Source of the DNA: Nostoc sp. 'Peltigera membranacea cyanobiont' 210A
GTDB lineage: Bacteria > Cyanobacteriota > Cyanobacteriia > Cyanobacteriales > Nostocaceae
Direction: 5' to 3'
NCBI RefSeq assembly: GCF_002246015.1
Contig: NZ_NOLJ01000008.1
Location: 214,235-278,234, forward strand
DNA length: 64,000 nucleotides
The notes under the pieces were generated by a model. That model did no database searches and had not been told where the DNA came from. It was given only the letters and a program-made list of their open reading frames with translations. How positions within the stretch are numbered: position 1 is the first letter of the stretch; each line of letters opens with the position of its first letter. This document shows, in pieces, positions 9,489 to 18,463 of this stretch. The position numbers and the translations under genes were made by a program.

Positions 9489-11516
9489 ATGGAAATAATA
9501 ACTAATTCATTGGCTCAAAATAAAAATGAATTACTCATGACTAATTGTCAACCTTCATTATCAGAAAAAAGCTTAGAACCAGATAATTTAATATTACCTA
9601 TTTTGAAAGAATCCGAAAAAAACCTACTAATAGAGTGGAATCATACTCAAACTGATTATCCTCAACAAGCGTGTATTCATCAGTTGTTTGAAGCACAAGT
9701 AGAGAAAACACCTGATGCTGTAGCACTAATTTTTAATAATCAGCATCTCACTTATAGAGATTTGAATAGTCGTGCTAATCAACTAGCAAAACATTTACAA
9801 TCACTAGGGGTAGGAACAGAAATTCTTGTAGGAATCTGCATAGAGCGCTCCTTAGAAATGGTTGTAGCACTCTTAGCTATCCTTAAAGCAGGTGGAGCTT
9901 ATGTACCATTAGATCCAGGATATCCACAAGAACGTTTAGCTTTCATGCTGTCAGATACCCAGGTATCTGTATTATTAACTCAAAAAGAACTAGTTGCCAA
10001 ATTACCTACTCACACAGCATTTGTAATTTGCCTAGATGCAGATTGGAATACAATTGCCCTAAATAAAAAAGAGAACCTCAGCACTAGTGTTACTGCTGAT
10101 AACTTGGCTTATGTCATGTATACATCAGGTTCTACAGGTACACCCAAAGGTGTTAGCGTTATCCATCGTGGTGTAGTTAGGTTAGTCAAAGAAACTAATT
10201 ATGCTCAACTCACGCCTGAAGAAGTAATTCTGCAACTTGCTCCTATTTCCTTTGATGCTTCCACTTTTGAAATTTGGGGTTGCTTACTTAATGGTGGGCG
10301 ACTAGTAATTTACCCTCCTAATACACCATCTTTAGAAGAATTAGGGCAGATTATTCAGCAATACCAAGTTACTACTCTTTGGCTGACAGCCGGTTTATTC
10401 CACCTGATAGTAGATGAAAAAATTGATGCTTTAAAATCCTTGCGTCAACTTTTAGCGGGTGGTGATGTCTTATCTGTTCCTCATGTACAGAAGTTTCTCC
10501 AAACAGTAGAGAACTGTCAACTAATTAATGGTTATGGGCCAACTGAGAATACAACTTTTACCTGTTGCCATCCGATAACAGCCCCACTGCAACCAAATGT
10601 CTCTATTCCTATTGGTCGCCCAATTGCTAACACCCAAGTTTATATATTAGATAACAACCTCCAATCAGTATCAATTGGAGAAGCTGGTGAATTGTACATT
10701 GGTGGTGATGGATTAGCTAGAGGCTATTTAAACCGCCCTGACCTAACTGCCAAAAAATTCATTTCTCACTTATTTGATAACAATTTAGCAATGCGCCTTT
10801 ACAAAACGGGAGATGTAGCTCGTTATCTTCCAGATGGCAATATTGAGTTTTTAGGTCGTATTGACAATCAGGTAAAAATTCGCGGTTTCCGAATTGAACT
10901 AGGGGAAATTGAGCGAGAAATTGCACAACATCCTGACGTTCGGGAAATTGTCGTCTTAGCTCGTCAAGATGAAGCAGGTGAAAAACAGTTAACGGCTTAT
11001 ATTGTTCCTCAATATAACAGTGGATATACGCACAATAAATTACGTAGTTTCTTACAACAGCGACTACCTAATTACATGGTGCCATCAGCATTTGTGATGT
11101 TAGAATCACTGCCTTTGACTGCAAATGGCAAAGTAGATAGACATAAATTGCCAGCACCAAGTAGAGAACGTCCACAACTGGAACAAGCGTACATTGCTCC
11201 ACAAACAGATTTAGAACGTCTGCTTGCAGGTATTTTATCCGAACTGCTCAAAATCCATCGCGTTGGGATTGATGATAATTTCTTTGATTTGGGAGCAACT
11301 TCAATCTCAATTCTACAAGTTGCTGCGCGAGTAAAACAGGAACTTGGTATTGAGCTACCTGCTGTGAAGCTATTTCAGTATTCAACAATTGGCTCTTTAG
11401 CAAACTATTTGCATTCAAACCAGAACAGCCAACCGTCTTCTGACAAGCTGCAAAATCGCGCCCAACGCCAACAAGCAGCTCGGACTCGTCGCCGTAATCA
11501 TCAACAAGGTGTTTAA
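9489..11516 (+). CDS. NRPS loading module, A-PCP (predicted valine-type adenylation)
   Basis: The 675-aa protein has an adenylation domain (about residues 60-560) and a peptidyl carrier (about 575-640). A3 is YTSGSTGTPKG, A5 is NGYGPTEN, A7 is YKTGDVARYLPDG and A10 is NGKVDR with Lys548. The carrier has DLGATS with Ser605 as the phosphopantetheine site. Reading pocket positions against PheA gives D-A-F-W-L-G-G-T-F-K, one step from the classic valine code DAFWIGGTFK. There is no condensation domain, but the N-terminus keeps the C-A linker (ILPILKESEKNLLIEWNHTQ), so it probably derives from a C-A-PCP module that lost its C domain. This fits a starter module. The PKS gene follows after 3 bp, so the two are co-transcribed. 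The basic C-terminal tail (ARTRRRNHQQG) may dock with it. Confidence 0.9.
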   Translation: MEIITNSLAQNKNELLMTNCQPSLSEKSLEPDNLILPILKESEKNLLIEWNHTQTDYPQQACIHQLFEAQVEKTPDAVALIFNNQHLTYRDLNSRANQLAKHLQSLGVGTEILVGICIERSLEMVVALLAILKAGGAYVPLDPGYPQERLAFMLSDTQVSVLLTQKELVAKLPTHTAFVICLDADWNTIALNKKENLSTSVTADNLAYVMYTSGSTGTPKGVSVIHRGVVRLVKETNYAQLTPEEVILQLAPISFDASTFEIWGCLLNGGRLVIYPPNTPSLEELGQIIQQYQVTTLWLTAGLFHLIVDEKIDALKSLRQLLAGGDVLSVPHVQKFLQTVENCQLINGYGPTENTTFTCCHPITAPLQPNVSIPIGRPIANTQVYILDNNLQSVSIGEAGELYIGGDGLARGYLNRPDLTAKKFISHLFDNNLAMRLYKTGDVARYLPDGNIEFLGRIDNQVKIRGFRIELGEIEREIAQHPDVREIVVLARQDEAGEKQLTAYIVPQYNSGYTHNKLRSFLQQRLPNYMVPSAFVMLESLPLTANGKVDRHKLPAPSRERPQLEQAYIAPQTDLERLLAGILSELLKIHRVGIDDNFFDLGATSISILQVAARVKQELGIELPAVKLFQYSTIGSLANYLHSNQNSQPSSDKLQNRAQRQQAARTRRRNHQQGV

Positions 11517-11519
11517 ACA

Positions 11520-14500
11520 ATGGTAAATATCCAAGCATCCGATAACCAAGATCCTATTGATGGTGTTGCCATTATTGGCATGGTAGGAAGATTTCCTGGC
11601 GCTGGAAATGTCGATGAGTTTTGGCGCAATCTCTGTGAAGGATTAGAATCAACGACTTTCTTTCAAGATGAAGAACTAGATCCTAGTATCGATCCGAACC
11701 TTTGCAAAGATCCTAGCTATGTAAAAGCTAGAGGGATAATTCCTGGGGGAGAAACCTTTGATGCCGCTTTCTTTGGCATTAATCCACTTGAAGCTGTGGT
11801 TATGGACCCACAGGCTAGAGTATTCCTAGAGTTGGTTTATGAAGCCCTAGAAAATGCTGGTTATGAATCAGAGTCTTTTGAGGGTTTGATTGGTTTATAC
11901 GCTGGTTGTGGTCAAAATACTTATTTTGCTAACCATATTGCTGGTCGCATGGAAATTGTCGATCGCATCGGTGAGTTCCAAACGATGTTAGCCAATGAAA
12001 AAGACTTTTTAACCACCCGTGCTGCTTACAAACTCAACCTCAAAGGCCCAGCCGTCAGCGTCAATACAGCCTGTTCCACTTCTTTGGTAGCAGTCATTCA
12101 GGCTTGCCAAGCCTTAACCAGCTATCAGTGCGATTTAGCTTTGTCTGGTGGTGTATCTATGACTACACCCCAAAATAGCGGTTATATGGCTCAAGAAGGC
12201 AGTATGCTGTCTGGAGATGGGCATTGTCGTCCCTTTGATGCCAGCGCTCAGGGCACAATGTTCAACAATGGCGCAGGAGTGGTTGTCCTGAAGCGTTTAG
12301 AAGATGCACTCAATGATGGCGATCGCATCTATGCTGTAATTCGAGGTTCTGGTATTAATAATGACGGCGCTGATAAGGTGAGCTTTACCGCTCCCAGTGT
12401 AGACGGGCAAGCAGAGGCCATTGCAATGGCCCAAGCTTATGCCAACTTCCACCCAGAAACCATCTCTTATATTGAAGCTCACGGCACAGCTACACCTTTA
12501 GGCGACCCAATTGAAATTGAAGCGCTGACGCAAGCATTCCGGGTGCATACAGATGCTAAACAATTTTGTGCGATCGGCTCTCTTAAAAGCAATGTCGGAC
12601 ATTTAGTTGCGGCGGCTGGAGTAGCAGGGTTAATTAAAACCGCTCTCGCCCTGCATTATAAAAAGATCCCACCTAGTTTAAATTTTGAGGCTCCTAATCC
12701 CAAGATTGACCTTGCCAACAGCCCCTTCTATGTAAATACCAAACTAGCTGAATGGTCGGAGGGTGAAACTCCGCGACGAGCTGGTGTAAGTTCTTTTGGT
12801 GTGGGCGGTACTAATGCTCATATTGTGCTAGAAGAAGCGCCACAAATCCAAAGTTCCGGATCTTCGCGTCCACAGCAGCTATTGTTGCTCTCGGCAAAAA
12901 CTAGTCAAGCTTTGGAGGCTGCAACAGCTAATTTACAGCAGCATTTGCAATACAATGCCGAAATTAATTTAGCTGATGTAGCTTATACCTTACAGCGAGG
13001 ACGCAAAGCTTTTAACTACCGACGCAGTATAGTTTGTCACGATATTACAGATGCGATCGCAGCTCTCCAATCTTTAGATCCAAATCAAGTAAATACCCGT
13101 CATACAGAAATTCGCAATCCAGCCGTTGTCTTCATGTTCCCCGGACAAGGATCGCAATATGTGGACATGGGACTAAATCTCTACAACCACGAACCTGTAT
13201 TTCAAGAAGCAGTGGATGAATGTGCTGAAATGCTTAAGCCTTTACTGGGCAGGGATTTACGAGAAATCATCTATCCAGCACCGAGCGATGCCTACGGCGG
13301 GCTACGCCTACGCGAAACTGCGGCTATCTCCCTGCGGCAAACCTGCTTTACCCAACCAGCATTATTTGTCATTGAATACGCTTTAGCGCAACTGTGGCAA
13401 AGTTGGGGAGTCAAGCCCCAAGCCATGATTGGCCACAGCATTGGCGAATTTGTCGCTGCTTGTATAGCGGGTGTATTTACCTTAGAAGATGCACTGATGT
13501 TAGTTGCAACTCGCGGTCGCTTAATGTGGGAGTTACCGGCAGGGGCTATGCTTTCAGTGCGCCTACCAGCCAAAGAGGTAGAGCCGCGATTGAGTGCAGA
13601 ACTAGCGATCGCTGCAATTAATGGCCCTTCTCTGTGTGTAGTTTCTGGTCCCACAGAGGCGATCGCGACTCTGCAAAAACAATTAGAAAGCGAAGAAGTT
13701 GTTTGTCGCCATTTACACACTTCCCACGCTTTCCACTCCCCAATGATGGATAGTATCATTCACCCCTTTGCAGAGGTAGTTGGAAAGGTTAAATTATCGC
13801 CACCCCAAATTCCCTTTGTATCCACAGTTACCGCCGACTGGATTACAGCCCAGCAAGCAACCGATCCGATGTATTGGGCTACACATCTGCGTCAGACTGT
13901 GCGATTTGCGGAGGGTGTACAAACCTTATGGCAGCAACCAGAACGCTTGCTTTTAGAGGTGGGGCCGCGAATCACAACTACAACCCTAGCCCGCCAACAA
14001 GCAAAAGATATTAAACAACAGATAGCGATTCCTTCTCTGGGTGATAACGCCGAGAACGAAGCCGAATGGACGGCATTACTCAAGGCAGTAGGACAACTGT
14101 GGCTAGCAGGAGTATCTATTGACTGGAGCAACTTCTATCAAAGGGAAACGCGACAACGAATTCCTCTACCTACTTATCCCTTTGAACGCCAACGCTTCTG
14201 GATTGATCCTCCACCTCATCCCAATCGTGCAGCAACTCCCAAACTTTTAAATCCCCAATTATTAGAAAAGGCCCAAACTATGACAACATCCCCTCAGCAA
14301 AAGCTTATTCCACTGCTCAAAGAAATTATCGAAGAAACTTCAGGATTGGAAATTGCTAGTATTGACGACTCGACAACGTTTTTAGAAATAGGATTAGATT
14401 CTTTATCTCTGACACAAGTCGGGCTAGCGTTAAAGAAAAAATTTAAAGTCAAAGTAACACTTAGGCAGTTACTAGAAATTTACCCCAATTTAGGAACACT

Positions 14501-16478
14501 GGCTGACTTTATAAATTCAGCTTTGTCTCCCGAAACTTTATCCGAATTAGGATTAACAGAAACCGTTGCAGATATCGTTCCAGAAGCCCTATTGCCAGAA
14601 CCTGCACTTGTAAACACATCACCCACCTTGGTAGTTCATGAAGTTCATACAAATGGATCAAATGGATCTGCACCTAAGATTTCCCTCCAACCTGCTGCAT
14701 CTAGTAGCATTCTAGAAGGTGTGATTAATCAGCAGCTACAAATTATGAGCCAGCAATTGGCGTTATTGGGTAATAGCAGTCAATCTGTAACAGTCCCAGT
14801 TGTACCTGCGGCGACATCTCAAAATAATGGTGTCAAGCCACAAAAGGCTGTATCTATCCCCCCAACCCAAACCAGCAAAGAATCACAAGTATCTGTAGAT
14901 ACCGAGTCAAATGGTGCTAAAAAGGCATTCGGTGCGGCTGCTCGAATTGAAAAGACTCAGACTAAAACTCTCACAGTGCAACAACGCACTTATTTAGACA
15001 AAATTATCCAAAGATATACAAAACGAACTCAAAAATCCAAAGAATATACTCAAACTCATCGCCCTTATTTGGCAGACCCAAGAACTGTTTCTGGGTTTAA
15101 CCCGACGATGAAAGAGATGGTTTACCCCATCGTGGTATCTCGTTCATCTGGTTCTAAACTTTGGGATGTTGATGGCAATGAATATGTCGATTTAAGCAAT
15201 GGCTTTGGCTTGAATTTGTTTGGTTGGTCGCCACCTTTCATTACCGAAGCAATTGAAGCACAACTCAAACTCGGCATGGAAATTGGGCCGCAAACTCCCT
15301 TAGTTGGAGAAGTGGCAAAGCTAATGTGTGAGTTGACCAACTTTGACCGAGCAGCCTTTTGCAACACAGGTTCGGAAGCCGTTCTGGGAGCGATGCGGAT
15401 GGCACGCACCATCACAGGACGTAACTTAATCGCCATCTTTTCTGGAGCTTATCACGGTATTTTGGATGAAGTAATTGTTCGGGGTACAAAGAAACTCCGG
15501 TCAATTCCGGCTGCTCCTGGTATCCCACCGGAAATGGTGGAGAATATTTTGGTGGTGGACTATGATTCGCCTGAGTCTCTAGAAATCCTCAAAAATCGGG
15601 CTGATGAGTTAGCAGCAGTGATGGTGGAATCTGTGCAAAGCCGTCGCCCTGAATACCAGCCTAAAGAATTCCTCCAGCAATTGCGTGATTTCACGGAAGA
15701 AGCTGGTATTGCTCTGATTTTTGATGAAATCGTTACCGGATTTAGAATTCATCCAGGTGGCGCTCAAGCGCATTTCGGTATCAAGGCGGACATAGCAACC
15801 TACGGCAAGATTGTGGGCGGTGGGCTACCAATTGGAGTCATTGCTGGCAAATCACAATATATGGATGCTTTAGATGGTGGGTTTTGGCAGTTTGGCGATG
15901 ACTCCGTTCCAGAAGTAGGCGTGACTTACTTCGCCGGCACTTTCGTCCGCCATCCTTTAGCACTAGCAGCCGCCAAAGCAGTACTTCAGCATTTAAAACA
16001 GAGTGGCCCCAGCTTGCAGCAAAATCTCAATGCCAGAACCGATAAGTTTGTAGCGGAACTTATGGGCTATTTCCAGCAAGTTCAGGCTCCGTTTACAGCT
16101 TATAATTTCGGCTCCCTGTTCATGGTGAAGTCTTTACCAGAGTTTCCCTACGGAGATTTACTGTTTTACTTGCTGCGGGATAAGGGAGTGCATACTTGGG
16201 ATCACCGTCCTTGCTTCTTGACGACAGCCCATTCCGAAGCCGATCTCGCTTTTGTAATGGCAGCCTTTAAAGAAAGTATTGCCGAAATGCAGTCTGCTGG
16301 CTTCTTGTCTGCACCGCCCATAGAAGTAACAAACCGCGAAGTTACCAATAACAGTTTACGTAATCGTCCTCCGCAACCTGATGCCAAATTAGGACGAGAT
16401 CCCCAAGGGAACCCCGCTTGGTATATCCCCGATATCGAGCGGCCTGGGAAATATTTACAAGTCGCAAGTGTTTTCTGA
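11520..16478 (+). CDS. Type I PKS with integrated aminotransferase (KS-AT-ACP-AMT)
   Basis: The 1652-aa protein has KS (about residues 14-440; active Cys185 in NTACSTS, His motifs EAHGTATPLGD and NVGHL), AT (about 535-830; Ser640 in GHSIGEF, and HAFHS typical of malonyl specificity), ACP (about 925-1000; Ser961 in LDSLSL) and a class III PLP aminotransferase (about 1165-1590; Lys1430 in ATYGKIVGGG). It resembles the MycA/ItuA/McyE-type PKS-aminotransferase. No KR, DH or ER domain is present. It should add one malonate unit to the carrier-bound amino acid and transaminate the beta-ketone. With valine this would give a 3,4-diamino-5-methylhexanoyl intermediate (inferred). The C-terminus (KLGRDPQGNPAWYI) is the linker that normally leads into a C domain, which here is on another protein. 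A short repeat is inserted in frame in the AT (see 13288-13336). Confidence 0.92.
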   Translation: MVNIQASDNQDPIDGVAIIGMVGRFPGAGNVDEFWRNLCEGLESTTFFQDEELDPSIDPNLCKDPSYVKARGIIPGGETFDAAFFGINPLEAVVMDPQARVFLELVYEALENAGYESESFEGLIGLYAGCGQNTYFANHIAGRMEIVDRIGEFQTMLANEKDFLTTRAAYKLNLKGPAVSVNTACSTSLVAVIQACQALTSYQCDLALSGGVSMTTPQNSGYMAQEGSMLSGDGHCRPFDASAQGTMFNNGAGVVVLKRLEDALNDGDRIYAVIRGSGINNDGADKVSFTAPSVDGQAEAIAMAQAYANFHPETISYIEAHGTATPLGDPIEIEALTQAFRVHTDAKQFCAIGSLKSNVGHLVAAAGVAGLIKTALALHYKKIPPSLNFEAPNPKIDLANSPFYVNTKLAEWSEGETPRRAGVSSFGVGGTNAHIVLEEAPQIQSSGSSRPQQLLLLSAKTSQALEAATANLQQHLQYNAEINLADVAYTLQRGRKAFNYRRSIVCHDITDAIAALQSLDPNQVNTRHTEIRNPAVVFMFPGQGSQYVDMGLNLYNHEPVFQEAVDECAEMLKPLLGRDLREIIYPAPSDAYGGLRLRETAAISLRQTCFTQPALFVIEYALAQLWQSWGVKPQAMIGHSIGEFVAACIAGVFTLEDALMLVATRGRLMWELPAGAMLSVRLPAKEVEPRLSAELAIAAINGPSLCVVSGPTEAIATLQKQLESEEVVCRHLHTSHAFHSPMMDSIIHPFAEVVGKVKLSPPQIPFVSTVTADWITAQQATDPMYWATHLRQTVRFAEGVQTLWQQPERLLLEVGPRITTTTLARQQAKDIKQQIAIPSLGDNAENEAEWTALLKAVGQLWLAGVSIDWSNFYQRETRQRIPLPTYPFERQRFWIDPPPHPNRAATPKLLNPQLLEKAQTMTTSPQQKLIPLLKEIIEETSGLEIASIDDSTTFLEIGLDSLSLTQVGLALKKKFKVKVTLRQLLEIYPNLGTLADFINSALSPETLSELGLTETVADIVPEALLPEPALVNTSPTLVVHEVHTNGSNGSAPKISLQPAASSSILEGVINQQLQIMSQQLALLGNSSQSVTVPVVPAATSQNNGVKPQKAVSIPPTQTSKESQVSVDTESNGAKKAFGAAARIEKTQTKTLTVQQRTYLDKIIQRYTKRTQKSKEYTQTHRPYLADPRTVSGFNPTMKEMVYPIVVSRSSGSKLWDVDGNEYVDLSNGFGLNLFGWSPPFITEAIEAQLKLGMEIGPQTPLVGEVAKLMCELTNFDRAAFCNTGSEAVLGAMRMARTITGRNLIAIFSGAYHGILDEVIVRGTKKLRSIPAAPGIPPEMVENILVVDYDSPESLEILKNRADELAAVMVESVQSRRPEYQPKEFLQQLRDFTEEAGIALIFDEIVTGFRIHPGGAQAHFGIKADIATYGKIVGGGLPIGVIAGKSQYMDALDGGFWQFGDDSVPEVGVTYFAGTFVRHPLALAAAKAVLQHLKQSGPSLQQNLNARTDKFVAELMGYFQQVQAPFTAYNFGSLFMVKSLPEFPYGDLLFYLLRDKGVHTWDHRPCFLTTAHSEADLAFVMAAFKESIAEMQSAGFLSAPPIEVTNREVTNNSLRNRPPQPDAKLGRDPQGNPAWYIPDIERPGKYLQVASVF
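13288..13336 (+). repeat. Palindromic-repeat insertion inside the AT coding region
   Basis: The segment reads GCCTACGGCGGGCTACGCC followed by TACGCG, matching dispersed Nostoc-type repeats that also appear between genes near 17107-17190 and 57770-57800. It stays in frame and adds residues such as AYGGLRLR before the conserved CFTQPALF motif, in a position where AT domains usually have only a short linker. Confidence 0.6.
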
Positions 16479-16565
16479 AGTGCTTTAAAAAATCAAGTGC
16501 ATAGAAAGTGTAATGAGTGTCTGTAATTTTTGCAAATAGTAAATACTCATCTATCCAGGTTTTGT

Positions 16566-17015
16566 ATGTCAGTTGATAATCTACTTGAACCGAGTTCTAT
16601 AAAGTCCGATCTGAAGCTTCCTGAACAAATCATTGAAACTGATGTTTCAAACTTTCGGGAAAACTTTAACTCTTCTCACTTCATGTTTTCGCATAATCTT
16701 GCAGGATACCCTTTGTTTGAGATCCCCCGCTTAGTTGAGCTTGCAAATACTATGCTAAGTCAGGGTAAAACAAATAAAATCCAGTCTTATATCAGCAAAG
16801 TTCCTGTTAAGCAAAAGTGGAATTAGCGACCTGGAATCAAGCAAATTAACGAGGCGATCGCACATATTGGAGAATCGGATTCTTGGGTCATGCTTGAAGA
16901 TTTTCAAGTAGACCCAAAATACGCTACCTTGCTCAATCAGATCGTAACTGAACTCGAAACGCTTACAGGTAAACCCCTTCGGAAGCAAATGACCTGGATT
17001 ATGAAAAAAATCTAA
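16566..17015 (+). pseudogene. Broken cupin/JmjC-like gene fragment inside the biosynthetic cluster
   Basis: The frame starting at ATG 16566 encodes an N-terminal stretch with FSHNLAGYPLFEIPRL, meets TAG at 16824-16826 (VKQKWN-stop), then continues in the same frame with INEAIAHIGESDSWVMLEDF and ends near MTWIMKKI at 17015. I recall this arrangement (HPLF..PRLVELA, then an ESGSW region) from the N-terminal part of cupin/JmjC-like proteins. The catalytic barrel that should follow MTW is missing. It is therefore disabled by an in-frame stop and a 3' truncation. A sequencing error could explain the stop but not the lost 3' part. It may be the relic of a tailoring hydroxylase. Confidence 0.6.
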
Positions 17016-17066
17016 ATTTTCTCAAATGACTAATTATTAAATTAGCCTGAATACTGAATCGGTGTT

Positions 17067-17230
17067 CTATAGCAATTCTAAATCATTTGTGAAATTTTCT
17101 ATTTTAGACGCTCCGCGTAGCTTGTTTTTATGCAAGAGCGATCGTTACATCCTCTGCGGTAGCCTACGGCAAACAACTACGCGTCTACGTTAAAAAAATA
17201 ATTTTCACAACTTAGATAGGATTGCTATAG
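17067..17230. repeat. MITE-like element with about 30-bp imperfect terminal inverted repeats
   Basis: The left end CTATAGCAATTCTAAATC and the reverse complement of the right end CTATAGCAATCCTATCTA match, and both continue into GTGAAA tracts. The interior holds Nostoc-type palindromes (GACGCTCCGCGTAG; CTACGCGTCTACG). There is no coding capacity. It fills most of the gap between the cupin pseudogene and the acyltransferase. Confidence 0.65.
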
Positions 17231-17255
17231 GTAGAAATTAAAACCAAAAAACTCA

Positions 17256-18398
17256 ATGTATAAACACATAAAATCGCTCACTTCTCTACGTGGTATTGCA
17301 GCCTTGGTTGTTGTTGTACACCATTTTTCTTACTACGGTTTACCGAAAACAGGTTCAACTTTATCAGGCTATAGCGATTTTTTTAAAAATGGATATTTAT
17401 CGGTTGACTTTTTCTTTATTCTGAGTGGTTTTATCATGACCCACGTTTATGCAGATAATTTTTATTTAAAAGTAAGTTTAAATCACTATCGCTCGTATTT
17501 ATTCTCGCGTTTGGCTAGAATATATCCTCTACATATATTTATTGTTTTTCTATTTATTGGATTAGAAATTACCAAAATATTCTTACTAAATACTTCTGCT
17601 TTTACTGGTAAATTTAACTTAACGGCTCTTGTTGCCAATATTTTTCTTTTACAAGCATTCGACCTAAAATGCCCACCTTTATTATGGTGTAATACCTATT
17701 GGAATGAACCAGCCTGGTCAATTAGTGTAGAGTTTTTTGTTTATTGTATATTTCCATTTTTGCTATTATTTTTATTAAGAAGTAATCCTAAAAATGATTT
17801 TATAATTTATACTTTTACTCTTTTTAGTATATTACTACTAATTACCTTTACCCGTGGCAATTTAGATACTATTATTGGCATCCCTTCAATAGCTAGATGC
17901 GGGCTAGAATGCATACTTGGTATTATAACTTATAAAGTTTACCTTAGAGGTAATTATAAAAAGCATTTTAATCTTAATTTTTTGGCAATTATAGCTATAA
18001 CTTGGATAATTTTGATTATGCATTACTACTGGCATCATTTTCGTAACATTCATGATTGGCTAATTTTACCAGCTTTTTCTCTACTGATTTTATCTGTATC
18101 TATCAACAACAATGGTGTGATATCAAAAATTTTAAATTCACAGTTAATGCTATATATCGGTACTATATCTTACTCAACTTATATGGTTCATTGGTTTTTT
18201 CAAGAATTGTTAAATTTTTTCTGGTTTTATAAATTTCACGATGCTTTTGGTAAAGGATTCACAGAATATCAAGCATTGACATCTTTAGGAGTATTTCTTA
18301 TGATTATCTTACTGGCTGCATCATTGACATATAGATTTGTAGAAGTTCCTACACGTAATTATTTAAAGTCTACAATCTTGGGTAAACAAGGTATTTAA
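17256..18398 (+). CDS. Acyltransferase 3 family membrane protein (OafA/YrhL-like)
   Basis: The 380-aa, strongly hydrophobic protein begins with KSLTSLRGIAALVVVVHHF. The R-G and following His are family hallmarks, then YLSVDFFFILSGFIM follows. About ten membrane helices can be counted, ending in SYSTYMVHWF and a FVEVPTRNYL tail. Members of the family O-acylate sugars, peptidoglycan, lipids or natural products in the membrane. It lies between the PKS and NRPS genes on the same strand, so it may acylate the product, but this is inferred only from position. Its sequence is visibly more AT-rich than the NRPS genes around it, and it is flanked by a pseudogene and a MITE, which hints at a later insertion. 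Confidence 0.85.
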   Translation: MYKHIKSLTSLRGIAALVVVVHHFSYYGLPKTGSTLSGYSDFFKNGYLSVDFFFILSGFIMTHVYADNFYLKVSLNHYRSYLFSRLARIYPLHIFIVFLFIGLEITKIFLLNTSAFTGKFNLTALVANIFLLQAFDLKCPPLLWCNTYWNEPAWSISVEFFVYCIFPFLLLFLLRSNPKNDFIIYTFTLFSILLLITFTRGNLDTIIGIPSIARCGLECILGIITYKVYLRGNYKKHFNLNFLAIIAITWIILIMHYYWHHFRNIHDWLILPAFSLLILSVSINNNGVISKILNSQLMLYIGTISYSTYMVHWFFQELLNFFWFYKFHDAFGKGFTEYQALTSLGVFLMIILLAASLTYRFVEVPTRNYLKSTILGKQGI

Positions 18399-18463
18399 AG
18401 TCAGTATAAAAAAAAGATTGAGATTTAACCACATTCAATAAACTGAGAAAATAATAAACTTTT

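Noticed and set aside
13292..13759. 155-residue minus-strand frame inside the PKS gene
   Set aside because: Fully antisense to the well-supported AT domain; composition is that of a shadow frame.
16824..16826. TAG in the cupin fragment considered as a recoded codon
   Set aside because: No sign of stop-codon recoding nearby, and the 3' end of the gene is missing anyway, so decay is simpler.
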